47,036 nt of DNA. Origin: Pseudoalteromonas sp. 0303. Its GTDB lineage: Bacteria > Pseudomonadota > Gammaproteobacteria > Enterobacterales > Alteromonadaceae. The stretch spans positions 1-47,036 of the forward strand of contig NZ_JABVXF010000035.1 in NCBI RefSeq assembly GCF_013349995.1. The letters run 5' to 3'. The notes beneath the pieces were generated by a model. That model saw nothing but the letters and a program-made list of their open reading frames with translations, ran no database searches and was not told the DNA's origin. A program made the position numbers and the translations under genes. Below are positions 1 through 7,931 of the stretch, in pieces (within the stretch, counting starts at the first letter, position 1; each line of letters opens with the position of its first letter).

Positions 1-95
1 AGTTAGTTGCCTAACTACGGATTGTGCATGATCATTCTGATCGGTCAACTGATCAACTTCTTAACTGATCAGCATTAACCCTTAGGTGCTTTTAA

Positions 96-623
96 TTAAC
101 TCGGTTGTTGCCAATATTTAGCATATAAATTTGGGTAGGTTTGTTTTAAAAACTTAGCTTTATCTTTAAAACGTTTACCTTTTGGTTGCTCAAGGCCTGA
201 TGGCACAAAGGGTAATTCGTCATCATTACGTTCTTCGTAAAGCATACCGGCAATTAAATCGTACTCATCTAAATACGGGTAAGGCTGTTCGTTTAAATGA
301 TAAACTGGCGTACACTCGGCAATTGAGTCTGGGTTTTCAAGCGCCTTTAAAAAAGCCTGTTCACCACGTGAAATAAGCCAACATAAAAACTCAGAAAAAC
401 CATAATCGTCGTTACAACCAGCCATTACATAAGCGGCACCAAATAAGTCCCAGGTATAGGCTTTGCGCATACGTAGGTTAAACTGCTTATCAAATTCCAT
501 CAGCTGCTGGTCAGATAAATCAGTCAGCTTTGCTTTTAAAGCATTACAAACAGACTCAGGCTCGGCAGTTTTATCTTCGGCGGTCACGAGTTGCCAAAAT
601 TCACTTTCGCTTAAAACACTCAT
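96..623 (-). CDS. DUF4240 domain protein
   Basis: A 175-aa soluble protein. The N-terminal half (SESEFWQLV near residues 5-13, then LMEFDKQFNLRMRKAYTWDL near 41-60 and the GFSEFLCWLISRG stretch near 75-87) fits the DUF4240 family, whose biochemical role is unknown. There is no signal peptide or membrane segment. Its ATG overlaps the stop of the upstream YwbE-like gene by 4 bases, so the two are probably co-translated. Family assignment is from recalled motif pattern; no function is claimed. Confidence 0.75.
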   Translation of the reverse strand: MSVLSESEFWQLVTAEDKTAEPESVCNALKAKLTDLSDQQLMEFDKQFNLRMRKAYTWDLFGAAYVMAGCNDDYGFSEFLCWLISRGEQAFLKALENPDSIAECTPVYHLNEQPYPYLDEYDLIAGMLYEERNDDELPFVPSGLEQPKGKRFKDKAKFLKQTYPNLYAKYWQQPS

Positions 624-814
624 GATAAAATCTCTTTCACGCGCCCTACTTGACCATCATCAAGCTGAACTTTAATACCATGCGGGTGGTTTGGTGATTT
701 AGTTAAAATACGTGACACCACACCTTGAGTTAACTGACCTGTTCGTTGATCTTGTTTTAAAACAATGTTGACTTCGCAGCCAATTGAAATTTGTGAACGC
801 GTAGGCACTGCCAT
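620..814 (-). CDS. YwbE family protein
   Basis: A 64-aa basic protein matching the short YwbE family (start MAVPTRSQISIG, middle GQLTQGVVSRILT, end DGQVGRVKEIL). The pattern resembles a small beta-barrel fold; the family has no settled function. It is the first gene of a tight pair with the DUF4240 gene (4-base overlap). A GAAAGAGA Shine-Dalgarno lies just upstream of the ATG. Confidence 0.75.
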   Translation of the reverse strand: MAVPTRSQISIGCEVNIVLKQDQRTGQLTQGVVSRILTKSPNHPHGIKVQLDDGQVGRVKEILS

Positions 815-873
815 TGCTATATCTCTTTCAATAATTTTTGCCGATTATAGCCATTTGCAGCTGGCTTACCAAA

Positions 874-1320
874 TTAAACCTGTTTGATTGGGCTGTTTTT
901 AAGCAGCTCCTTTGGCAATATCTCATTTAAACGGTTAGTGATTGCTTCAGCTTTGCCTTTTATTTGAAAGTCATAACCTTGCCCGTTGCCATCTAATATG
1001 ACGGCTAAATAGTTATCAGCAACTTTCAGTTGCGTAATACGGCTTAATTCAAGAGTTGCTTCTTTATCGCCATAATAAACCTGCTTAACCGTTAAGCTCG
1101 AGCCTGTTGCCGTGAGTGTTTTACTAAGGGCTGTTTTGGCTGCAAACTTTTCTGTTGAACGATAAGCCTGCACCATAAAACCGATAGCAAATATAAAACC
1201 GGTAAAACTTGAAATAGGTAATGAGTCTGATTGCAAGCTGTACACACCTATACAAATAAATAACATTGCAAGGGCTAGATTTAATCTAACCATCTGTTTA
1301 GGGGTTAAATTTACGTACAT
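874..1320 (-). CDS. Two-TM membrane protein, unknown
   Basis: A 148-aa protein with two predicted membrane helices (about residues 11-30 and 37-54) followed by a soluble, beta-rich tail of about 90 residues (TLTATGSSLTVKQ.., KVADNYLAVILDG). The layout, two helices then a small PH-like beta domain, recalls bacterial PH-type membrane proteins, but I do not recognise the family. It lies directly downstream (2-base gap) of the 90-aa gene in a leftward run that begins with a lipoprotein. Similar architecture is seen in the 137-aa protein at 42590-43003, without obvious sequence identity. Confidence 0.65.
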   Translation of the reverse strand: MYVNLTPKQMVRLNLALAMLFICIGVYSLQSDSLPISSFTGFIFAIGFMVQAYRSTEKFAAKTALSKTLTATGSSLTVKQVYYGDKEATLELSRITQLKVADNYLAVILDGNGQGYDFQIKGKAEAITNRLNEILPKELLKNSPIKQV

Positions 1321-1322
1321 TA

Positions 1323-1595
1323 TTATTCCTTTAAAAACGCAATTGCTTTTGCATTGACAGCGAAATCTATAGCGCTCAATTCTTTGATAATTAAACTAGA
1401 AATTAACTGGGTTTGCTCAGCGGTTATCGGCAGCTCTTTACAATAACAACTTACTTTTAGTGATTGCGGTAGCTTTTTTAGGTCAGCAGTATGCGTTAAC
1501 CATGAAAATTCGTGTACGTGCTCTTTTGCTTGTTCGCACGCTTGCGTTAATGCAACTCGAATAGCCTTATCTAGACGTTTTTCAGTTTTAGTCAT
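1323..1595 (-). CDS. Hypothetical 90-aa protein
   Basis: A 90-aa soluble protein rich in Lys/Glu with a central CYCKE pair of cysteines (about residues 50-54). No family is recognised. It overlaps the 3' end of the lipoprotein gene by 8 bases and is followed after 2 bases by the 2-TM protein, so translational coupling within one transcript is likely. The context suggests an envelope-associated set, but no function can be assigned. Confidence 0.6.
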   Translation of the reverse strand: MTKTEKRLDKAIRVALTQACEQAKEHVHEFSWLTHTADLKKLPQSLKVSCYCKELPITAEQTQLISSLIIKELSAIDFAVNAKAIAFLKE

Positions 1596-1794
1596 GTTCT
1601 GCTTGTTGTTTTTTAAATTCTTCGTAGCTATCTTGCTGGCGCTTTACGCACTCATGGTACTCTTTATCTGCCATATGATTGCATTCACTTAAACGCGCCG
1701 ATTGAATTTCATGATAACGGGCATCTGAGCTACAAGCTGATAAAAGTATTGCAAGGGTCGCAATCACGGCCAATTTTAAGGCATTTAGAAACAT
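1588..1794 (-). CDS. Small lipoprotein
   Basis: A 68-aa protein with a lipoprotein signal: hydrophobic LKLAVIATLAILLSAC (lipobox LSAC, Cys at residue 21). The mature part is a short charged peptide with two further Cys (CNHMADKEYHEC), likely helical and possibly disulfide-bonded. An AGGAAA Shine-Dalgarno precedes the ATG. It heads a leftward run of three overlapping or abutting genes and is divergent from the ion channel gene, sharing a short promoter region of about 85 bases. Cargo or partner unknown. Confidence 0.7.
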   Translation of the reverse strand: MFLNALKLAVIATLAILLSACSSDARYHEIQSARLSECNHMADKEYHECVKRQQDSYEEFKKQQAEHD

Positions 1795-1879
1795 TAAATT
1801 TCCTTTATGTAGTTATACATTGGTGCTGTGTTTTCCTGTATATTGCGTGGGTTTAAATATTATTACCAAAGGGTTCTAT

Positions 1880-2689
1880 ATGATGTTGTCGCAGTTACAA
1901 CAGCTGTTTCAGCGTATCGATAAAAGTAAAATTTTTCAATCATTTGTTATTGCTGTCATTGTTATTTCAGCGCTAACAGTGGGTGCACACACCTACTCTT
2001 TACACCCAACTGCAGAGCTTGCCTTACATTGGATGGACTTAGGTATCACGGTATTCTTTTTAGTTGAGCTCGTGATACGGTTTATCGCAAGCCGTGGTTT
2101 TAAAGACTTTTTCAGCAAAGGCTGGAATATCTTCGATTTTATAATCGTGGTGGGAAGCCTTTACCCTGCAGCTGGCTCTACGATTTTTATCGCTCGATTA
2201 CTGCGTATTTTCCGCGTATTGCGACTTGTATCTATGATCCCAGAGCTCAGACTGCTGGTTAACTCACTTTTAAAAGCCATTCCACAAATGGGCTATATTG
2301 CCCTGCTCATGTTCGTGATCTTCTATATTTATGCCGCCATGGGTAGCATGCTGTTTGCTGATATAAATCCAGTACTGTGGGGTGATGTGTCTATTTCTAT
2401 GCTTACCCTGTTCAGAATCGCCACGTTCGAGGATTGGACCGATGTTATGTATGAAACTATGGCTGTGTATGAACTCAGCTGGATTTTCTACCTAACGTTC
2501 ATCTTCTTAACGGCCTTTGTATTTTTAAACATGATGGTTGGAGCAATTTTAGAAGTTATGTCTGAAGAGCATCGTAACGCCCGTGAAGAGCAAACATCTG
2601 ATGCCGACATGCCAGCAACCAAAGGGCAAATTGCTCAGCTGCAAGCTGAAATGGCTGAACTAAAACATCTATTGAAAGAAAAGCAGTAA
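1880..2689 (+). CDS. Voltage-gated cation channel, BacNav family
   Basis: A single-domain six-helix channel, expected to be a homotetramer in the inner membrane. Numbering from the ATG at 1880 (269 aa): S1 about 20-38, S2-S3 about 50-98, S4 with four arginines spaced by three (RLLRIFRVLRLV, about 106-117), S5 about 138-161, pore loop with filter TFEDWTD (182-188, bases 2423-2443), S6 about 200-226, and a C-terminal heptad coiled coil (IAQLQAEMAELKHLL) typical of tetramerisation in this family. I prefer 1880 over the longer start at 1820 because AAAGGG lies just upstream and the extra 20 residues look non-conserved. The filter carries more acid than the sodium-type TLESW(S/A) filter, see findings. 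Confidence 0.85.
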   Translation: MMLSQLQQLFQRIDKSKIFQSFVIAVIVISALTVGAHTYSLHPTAELALHWMDLGITVFFLVELVIRFIASRGFKDFFSKGWNIFDFIIVVGSLYPAAGSTIFIARLLRIFRVLRLVSMIPELRLLVNSLLKAIPQMGYIALLMFVIFYIYAAMGSMLFADINPVLWGDVSISMLTLFRIATFEDWTDVMYETMAVYELSWIFYLTFIFLTAFVFLNMMVGAILEVMSEEHRNAREEQTSDADMPATKGQIAQLQAEMAELKHLLKEKQ

Positions 2690-2717
2690 GGTTTTTAGAT
2701 AATAGTTTTTAGCTATT

Positions 2718-2750
2718 AGGCGCTAGGACCTAGACCCTAGCGCCTTTTTT
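2718..2750. terminator. Bidirectional terminator with CCTAG repeat
   Basis: A perfect 9-bp stem, GGCGCTAGG (2719-2727) with CCTAGCGCC (2736-2744), an 8-base loop and a T run at 2745-2750, placed between the convergent channel and VOC genes. The loop and arms are themselves made of CCTAG units spaced by about seven bases. Confidence 0.75.
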
Positions 2751-3129
2751 ACCCTCGCTTTTCTACCTTCCATGGTGGGTTTAAGCGGTTTTCTCCCGCC
2801 CAATACAATTTAATTTTATTCCCTGATGGGTCTTTTAGAATTGCTTCCGTCCATAAATAACGCTGGGCTGTTGGCGGCTGTTCAAAGCTAATGCCTTTTT
2901 CAACAAGGCTTGCATAGAGCTCATCGAGCTGCTCATGTTCAAAATAAATGACCGCACTATTACTAAACTCTTCAGTTTCTAATGACAGCGAAAATGTGGC
3001 ATCACCATCTGGGCATTGAAAGCGTGCGTAATGCGGTGTATCCACAATCTGAATCATTCCCAGTGTTAAGTAAAAAGCCACCGCTTCATTCATATCCTTT
3101 ACAGGTAACGTCACCTGATTAAGATTCAT
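2749..3129 (-). CDS. VOC/glyoxalase-like protein
   Basis: A 126-aa protein of the vicinal oxygen chelate superfamily: start MNLNQVTLPVKDMNEAVAFYLTLGM is the usual first beta-alpha-beta unit, and the end (LWTEAILKDPSGNKIKLYW) is the canonical closing strand with DPSGN. Such proteins bind a metal in a dimeric barrel and act as lyases, dioxygenases or resistance proteins. The substrate cannot be told. It is a single gene whose stop lies within the T run of the shared terminator. Confidence 0.8.
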   Translation of the reverse strand: MNLNQVTLPVKDMNEAVAFYLTLGMIQIVDTPHYARFQCPDGDATFSLSLETEEFSNSAVIYFEHEQLDELYASLVEKGISFEQPPTAQRYLWTEAILKDPSGNKIKLYWAGENRLNPPWKVEKRG

Positions 3130-3206
3130 TTGCTACTCTCATGTAATGCTTTATTCGTTGCTTCAGCATATCGCGTTCATTAAATTAAGCAAAAGATATG
3201 TTATGA

Positions 3207-3351
3207 GTTAGCGAGTTGCGAGAGTAAAGTTAGCAAGTTACGAGAGCAAAGTTTGTAGGAGGCGTTTCAACGCCGAACATTTATGGTTCACGGCAAAAGC
3301 CGTTCCTACATGAAAATGTTCAAGCTTTTGTCGCCATAAATGACGACTTAC
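3207..3351. repeat. REP cluster 1 with 22-bp tandem repeat
   Basis: It opens with two near-identical 22-base units (3207-3250, GTTAGCGAGTTGCGAGAG then GTTAGCAAGTTACGAGAG). Three REP-like palindromes headed by GTAG follow: 3255-3275 (stem GGCGTT/AACGCC), 3291-3309 in reverse (stem CGGC/GCCG) and 3330-3351 in reverse (stem GTCGTCAT/ATGGCGAC). Head tetranucleotide plus hairpin is the hallmark of REP elements mobilised by RAYT transposases; none is in the window. It sits directly downstream of the 227-aa gene and upstream of the VOC gene. Confidence 0.8.
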
Positions 3352-3356
3352 AAAGA

Positions 3357-4040
3357 CTAGCCATTGGTAAAAACTAATTGAGATGGGTTGTCTGTTTGAA
3401 TAAACAAGACTCTTGTCACTGTTGAACCTGATTCATCTTTTGATGTGTTTGTGAAAAGGTAGTTTTCATCAAAAGTACTCAACTTATCAAGATCAAAATC
3501 AGAGTTAGCCTCATGGTGAAATGACATAGCACAGACTTTACCTCTACAAGCAAAGTCTTCAGCATAAACGTCGTTTGTGCGAATTTGACTCAACATCTCG
3601 AGCAGCTTAACTTCTCTTACTATTGAATTATCGTTTTCTTCTGCACCTCGTACATTATTCAAAAAGTCATGAAATTCAGGAATTGTGATTGCGCCAAATA
3701 CGCTTTGCTGTTTAATTTGCCCATTATCAGTAATGAATGAATTGGTAACAGATTCTGATGATGAAAAATGTCTATCAGCTAAATTCGTTTGTTGACCTTG
3801 CTCTTCACTCACCTTATTACCTTCAGGCTCTGAACTGGCTAATTGTTTAACTTGAATAGTGCTTTGATGTATATCTTTGTTATTCGTCGAGATCACTTCT
3901 TTATTAGAATCACTATTAACTTGGCTCTCTATTACGGTAGCCGTCACCTCACTATTGTTGCTCGATGAAGTAACCAAATAAGTTATTAGCGAACTGATAG
4001 CAATCAAAATTAAAACTGTGAATCCATTTAGTTTAACCAT
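3357..4040 (-). CDS. Membrane-anchored periplasmic protein, unknown
   Basis: A 227-aa protein with one N-terminal membrane anchor (about residues 6-25, FTVLILIAISSLITYLVTS), a Ser/Asn/Gln-rich low-complexity linker to about residue 110, and a C-terminal domain with a CRGKVC cysteine pair likely to form a disulfide outside the cytoplasm. No family is recognised. The gene is AT-richer than its neighbours and is flanked on both sides by REP clusters (3207-3351 and 4131-4358), which suggests an accessory insertion. An AAGGAT Shine-Dalgarno precedes the ATG. Confidence 0.65.
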   Translation of the reverse strand: MVKLNGFTVLILIAISSLITYLVTSSSNNSEVTATVIESQVNSDSNKEVISTNNKDIHQSTIQVKQLASSEPEGNKVSEEQGQQTNLADRHFSSSESVTNSFITDNGQIKQQSVFGAITIPEFHDFLNNVRGAEENDNSIVREVKLLEMLSQIRTNDVYAEDFACRGKVCAMSFHHEANSDFDLDKLSTFDENYLFTNTSKDESGSTVTRVLFIQTDNPSQLVFTNG

Positions 4041-4130
4041 TAAAAATCCTTTTATTTTTGAAGCTTAATCCATTGAAGATAAAATAGATTAATTTGTATG
4101 ACAAGTAATAAATTTTTAGTTTTTAAGATA

Positions 4131-4358
4131 CGAGAGTAAAGTTAGCGAGTTACAAGGTGAAAGTTTCTAGGAGGCGTTTCAACGCCGAACATTTATGGTT
4201 CACGGTTATTGTCGCCATAAATGACGACCTACAAGGTACCATCGTAGGCGTGAAACTTGTTTCGCGCGTTTGTAGGTCGTGCTTTAGCGCGTAATTTGAA
4301 AAATGTTCAAGGTGTTGTTGCTATAAATGGCGACCTACATGGCTGCAGCCATTCCTAC
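4131..4358. repeat. REP cluster 2 (six palindromes)
   Basis: After a copy of the GAGAGTAAAGTTAGCGAGTTAC unit come six GTAG-headed palindromes in alternating orientation: 4167-4187 (head degenerated to CTAG), 4211-4232 reverse, 4244-4268 (stem GCGTGAAAC/GTTTCGCGC), 4272-4291 (GTAGGTCGTGCTTTAGCGCG), about 4318-4338 reverse, and 4339-4358 reverse (core ATGGCTGCAGCCAT). Inverted pairs form BIME-like units. The last one supplies the stop codon of the adjacent acetyltransferase gene. Confidence 0.8.
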
Positions 4359-4789
4359 GCGAGTTCCATGTGTAATATTGGAAATGGCTTGCCCATATCA
4401 TCTAATGGCGAGCGTGAGGCAATTTTAAAGCCCATATGCTGATAAAACCCAACTGCAAGTGGGTTTTGCTCATTAACATCCACTTTGTTGGCAGCTAATT
4501 GCTCAACAGCATAGTTCAAGAGTGTTTTACCTATCCCCTTACCTCTTGCGGCATTTAAAATAAACAACATTTCTATTTTGCACTCATGTACGCCAACGAA
4601 TCCTAAAATTGTTTTATTTTCATCCTTAATGCACTTTAAAGTTACATTAGGAAACGCCTGCTCAATAATGATTGGCTTAAAAAAGGCTATGTCGTCTTCT
4701 GTTATAAAATCATGGGTTGCTCGTACTGAGTTTTCCCATACAGCAAGTAGCTCTGGGTAATCTTCAGCGTTCACATTGTCTATTTTCAT
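4355..4789 (-). CDS. GNAT acetyltransferase, YjaB-like
   Basis: A 144-aa GNAT-fold protein. VWENSVRATHDFI near residue 17-29, the acetyl-CoA loop NAARGKGIGKTLL (about 79-91) and the end NEQNPLAVGFYQHMGFKIASRS with DDMGKPFP match E. coli YjaB closely in order, as I recall it. YjaB-type enzymes are reported to acetylate protein lysines; the natural substrate here is unknown. The TAG stop (4355-4357) is the GTAG head of a reverse-oriented REP element, so the C-terminus ends exactly at a repeat. Single gene. Confidence 0.85.
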   Translation of the reverse strand: MKIDNVNAEDYPELLAVWENSVRATHDFITEDDIAFFKPIIIEQAFPNVTLKCIKDENKTILGFVGVHECKIEMLFILNAARGKGIGKTLLNYAVEQLAANKVDVNEQNPLAVGFYQHMGFKIASRSPLDDMGKPFPILHMELA

Positions 4790-5038
4790 TGATTAAATAC
4801 TCATCATTGCTGATAGCAAAGTAACATCAGGTTTTATAATTCACACAAGTATTATTCATGCAATAAACCAAAGTAAAGTATTGTCACGATTTAAGACATA
4901 ACTCCCGCGAGCGATAAGTATGACATTTAGTTGACAGATACATGGAATGTACTAACTTTAGTTTTAGTAGTTAACATGCTTTTAACAAAGCAGTGCTTGA
5001 TACTTTCCAACCAATTGGCAGCATTTGCGGGATGCAAA

Positions 5039-5650
5039 TTAGCTGCCTATTCCTACTTCATGTTTAAGCATATAGCTAAGTAAGGCTTGGGCATCCGGGT
5101 GTTTATCTGATTTTAACCCTGTTACAACACCTTGTTGATCCGCTGCCGATTTATGCTGGCCTAACTTTTCTTTTCCCTGAATTGAATCAAGTTCGATTTT
5201 AATACCCACTATGCCACGAAGTAACTTGGCTTGATAATCAGCTGGCAACAAACTGGTATCGTTTAAAATACTTGGCTCGTATTGGCGAATCAGCTCATCT
5301 AGGCAAGCTAAGGTGTGGTCATCATCGAGGTATTCTACTTTGCCCTTGGCATGCACCGCAGCGTAGTTCCAAGTTGATACAGCTGGCTTCTCGCTATACC
5401 AAGTAGGAGATATATAACTATGAGGGCCATTAAAAACCACTAATACATGGGTATCTTGCAAGCTTTTGCCATGACGGTTAGCCCGTGACACATGACCATA
5501 TAAGGTACCAAACTCGCCCTCATCGGGCTTATAAACTAAAGGTAAATGAGTTGCCTCAAACTCACTATCAACCATCAGTGCAAAGCTGTAGGTTTTAATG
5601 AACTGCGACACTCGCTCTGGTGTCATTTTCCATTTATTAGGGGTGTGCAT
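5039..5650 (-). CDS. PaiB-like FMN-binding protein
   Basis: A 203-aa protein of the PaiB family (FMN-binding split barrel, often labelled negative transcriptional regulator). It shows ATHLPLVY near residue 33-40, LYGHVSRAN about 50-58, and the strongly conserved FNGPHSYISPTWY with VSTWNYAAVHAKG (about 73-104). It lacks a DNA-binding domain, so a flavin-dependent enzymatic or sensory role is as likely as transcriptional control. The start is ATG preceded by AAAGGAAAG. The 250 bases beyond its 3' end carry only a weak stem and no gene. Confidence 0.85.
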   Translation of the reverse strand: MHTPNKWKMTPERVSQFIKTYSFALMVDSEFEATHLPLVYKPDEGEFGTLYGHVSRANRHGKSLQDTHVLVVFNGPHSYISPTWYSEKPAVSTWNYAAVHAKGKVEYLDDDHTLACLDELIRQYEPSILNDTSLLPADYQAKLLRGIVGIKIELDSIQGKEKLGQHKSAADQQGVVTGLKSDKHPDAQALLSYMLKHEVGIGS

Positions 5651-5665
5651 TACTTTCCTTTAGTG

Positions 5666-5694
5666 CTAAAAAAGGCCAGCAAAATGCTAGCCTT
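5666..5694 (-). terminator. Terminator of asd
   Basis: Read on the minus strand, AAGGCTAGC (5686-5694) pairs with GCTGGCCTT (5672-5680) across a 5-base loop and is followed by a T run. It lies 18 bases past the asd stop, before the PaiB-like gene. Confidence 0.75.
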
Positions 5695-5711
5695 AATATT
5701 GAGTTGTGTGA

Positions 5712-6830
5712 TTATTGTTGGCCATCAACAATAATGCGTAACATGCGACGAAGTGGCTCAGCTGCACCCCATAACAGTTGATCACCAACCGTAAACGCAC
5801 TGATATACTCTGGGCCCATCGCTAATTTACGAATACGACCTACCGGAATAGACAGTGTGCCAGTTACTTTTACAGGTGTTAAGTCTGTAGCGGTAATATC
5901 GCGATCATTCGGGATCACTTTTACCCACTCATTGTGAGAAGCAAGAATTTCTTCAATTTTATCAACGCTAATGTCTTTGCGCAGCTTAATTGTCATTGCT
6001 TGTGAGTGACAACGCATTGCGCCAATGCGAACACATAAGCCATCAACGGGTACTGGTTGCTCACTGCTACCTAAAATTTTGTTTGCTTCAACTTGCGCTT
6101 TCCACTCTTCTTTACTTTGACCGCTTGGCATTGGTACATCAATCCAAGGGATAAGGCTACCAGCTAGAGGCACACCAAACTGGTCTTGTGGTAAATCGCT
6201 TGAGGCAATTTTTTCGGTGACTAACTTATCAATCTCAAGAATCGCAGCATTTGGATCTGCAAGCTTGTCTGCCACTGTTTCGTGAATTGCACCCATTTGC
6301 GCAATTAACTCTTTCATGTTGCGTGCGCCTGCACCAGAAGCCGCTTGATATGTCATAGGGCTTACCCATTCAATCAAGTCTTGTTCAAATAAACCGCCTA
6401 GGGCTAATAGCATAAGTGATACGGTACAGTTACCGCCCACATAGGTTTTAACACCTTGCTCTAAGCCTGCACTGATAACGTCTTTGTTTACTGGGTCTAG
6501 CACAATAATACTGTCGTCACTCATACGCAGTGCCGATGCCGCATCAATCCAGTAACCTTGCCAACCTGATTCACGTAATTGCGGGTAAACGGCTTTGGTG
6601 TAGTCACCGCCTTGGCAAGTAACAATAATATCCATCTTCGCAAGCTCAGCGATATCATTGGCATCTAAAAGCGGTTTAGCAGGACCCGCAAGATCAGGAC
6701 CTAATTGACCGGTTTGTGAGGTGGTGAAAAAAGTCGTGTCGATATTAGAAAAATCATTTTCTTGCTGCATACGTTCTAATAACACAGAGCCAACCATGCC
6801 CCGCCAACCGACTAATCCTACTTTTTTCAT
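5712..6830 (-). CDS. asd: Aspartate-semialdehyde dehydrogenase
   Basis: Catalyses the NADPH-dependent reduction of aspartyl phosphate to aspartate semialdehyde for lysine, threonine, methionine and diaminopimelate synthesis; cytoplasmic. It has the N-terminal nucleotide loop GLVGWRGMVGSVL and the catalytic segment GGNCTVSLML. With the start at 6830 (MKKVGLVGW) the nucleophile is Cys135, the E. coli number, which favours this start over the upstream in-frame ATG at 6854 that adds eight residues. The His region CHSQAMTIKL is intact. Length 372 aa is normal for the gammaproteobacterial form. It is a monocistronic gene with a good terminator; no lysine riboswitch is seen upstream. Confidence 0.95.
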   Translation of the reverse strand: MKKVGLVGWRGMVGSVLLERMQQENDFSNIDTTFFTTSQTGQLGPDLAGPAKPLLDANDIAELAKMDIIVTCQGGDYTKAVYPQLRESGWQGYWIDAASALRMSDDSIIVLDPVNKDVISAGLEQGVKTYVGGNCTVSLMLLALGGLFEQDLIEWVSPMTYQAASGAGARNMKELIAQMGAIHETVADKLADPNAAILEIDKLVTEKIASSDLPQDQFGVPLAGSLIPWIDVPMPSGQSKEEWKAQVEANKILGSSEQPVPVDGLCVRIGAMRCHSQAMTIKLRKDISVDKIEEILASHNEWVKVIPNDRDITATDLTPVKVTGTLSIPVGRIRKLAMGPEYISAFTVGDQLLWGAAEPLRRMLRIIVDGQQ

Positions 6831-6983
6831 TGTTTGTTCCACTGTTTGATTCATTCAAATTACCTAAACTGTTAAAAATTAAAGTCCATTGCGTGAGAGT
6901 TTAATTTTTACAGAAGTAATCTAGCATTGCGGCCCAAGCAAAACCAGCGCTAACCGAGTAACATCAAAATTTTTCATCATCGT

Positions 6984-7880
6984 TTATTTAAGTAATGTAC
7001 AAGCGTCTGGTAGCACCATGTTTAGCGCGCCAGCATGCACTTCAAAACGCTGTTGTTTTGAGGTGATTGGCTCGCCATCTAAATTTATTGGCATTTCTGT
7101 TTGTGTTTGCCATTCAAGCCAAGGCACTTGAAAGCGTTTTACCCACTGTTGTGATGAATTAGGATAGTTACTTAGCTCTTCGATAACCGCTGGTACATCT
7201 GAAATTGCAAATGATGTAAACGCCACTAAATCAACCAAGCCATCATTTATGTACGCATGGGGCGCAAGGGGCTGACCACCACCCGCTTGGCGTCCATTAC
7301 ACACGGCAGCGGCAATAATATCGCCCGAAGTTCGTTCACCATCAGGCAGCGTTAACTCGCCACTGTAAGGTACAAAACTTAGTGCTTGTACAAGCCCTGC
7401 CAAGGTATACGCGCCACCACCGAGTAAGTTTTTCAGTGCAGGCGGTGTGGTTGCGGTAATTTTTGCCCCAAAGCCAGCACTGGCTACATTTACGAAATAA
7501 CGCTTATCAACCTCTACCGTATCAATTGCATGCGGCTGCCCCTGTGCGGCCAGTTTCAGCGCTGGCAAGTACCCGTGAGGAATATTAGCGGCTGTAGCAA
7601 AATCATTTGCTGTGCCCATAGGTAAAATTGCAAGCTCTAAACGTTGTGACTTTTCCAGTTTCATTAATGCATTAACGGCTTCATTAACGGTGCCATCACC
7701 ACCAGCTACGACAATACGTTTTACACCTTCTGCGACGGCTTCATTAATAAAGCGCTCAATGTCACCGCCTTCATAAGTAACACGCACCGCAAGTGGCTGA
7801 CGAGTTCGAAATTGACCGATGGCATCACGAAGCTGCTCATCAGCCGCTTTTTTACCATTTATAATTAACCGTAAGTCCAT
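6984..7880 (-). CDS. yegS: YegS-like lipid kinase
   Basis: A 298-aa diacylglycerol-kinase-fold protein matching E. coli YegS along its length: LIINGKKAADEQLRDAI at the start, the nucleotide loop VAGGDGTVNEAVNAL (about 60-74), LPMGTANDFA (about 90-99), NGRQAGGGQPLAP with INDGLVDL, and NLDGEPI near the end. YegS phosphorylates lipid in vitro (phosphatidylglycerol) with a metal ion. I choose the ATG at 7880 because AAGGG sits 7 bases upstream of it; the in-frame GTG at 7901 has no such site. The upstream flank is the MITE-like element. Confidence 0.9.
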   Translation of the reverse strand: MDLRLIINGKKAADEQLRDAIGQFRTRQPLAVRVTYEGGDIERFINEAVAEGVKRIVVAGGDGTVNEAVNALMKLEKSQRLELAILPMGTANDFATAANIPHGYLPALKLAAQGQPHAIDTVEVDKRYFVNVASAGFGAKITATTPPALKNLLGGGAYTLAGLVQALSFVPYSGELTLPDGERTSGDIIAAAVCNGRQAGGGQPLAPHAYINDGLVDLVAFTSFAISDVPAVIEELSNYPNSSQQWVKRFQVPWLEWQTQTEMPINLDGEPITSKQQRFEVHAGALNMVLPDACTLLK

Positions 7881-7931
7881 TTTTAATCCCTTTTTAAACA
7901 CGTTGAACTACCATAACACGCAATGGTTTAA

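Noticed and set aside
20..75. Four TGATC units in the first 75 bases
   Set aside because: They are irregularly spaced and do not form a consistent repeat; nothing else is seen between 1 and 95.
1820..1879. Upstream extension of the ion channel start
   Set aside because: The 20 extra residues are hydrophobic and do not resemble the N-terminus of the family, while the ATG at 1880 has a good ribosome site.
4860..4950. Promoter-like TTGACA near 4931 without a gene
   Set aside because: TTGACA is present but no good -10 follows at 16-18 bases and no ORF begins downstream.
6855..6983. Possible lysine riboswitch or attenuator ahead of asd
   Set aside because: The 130 bases show no riboswitch-like helices and no terminator.
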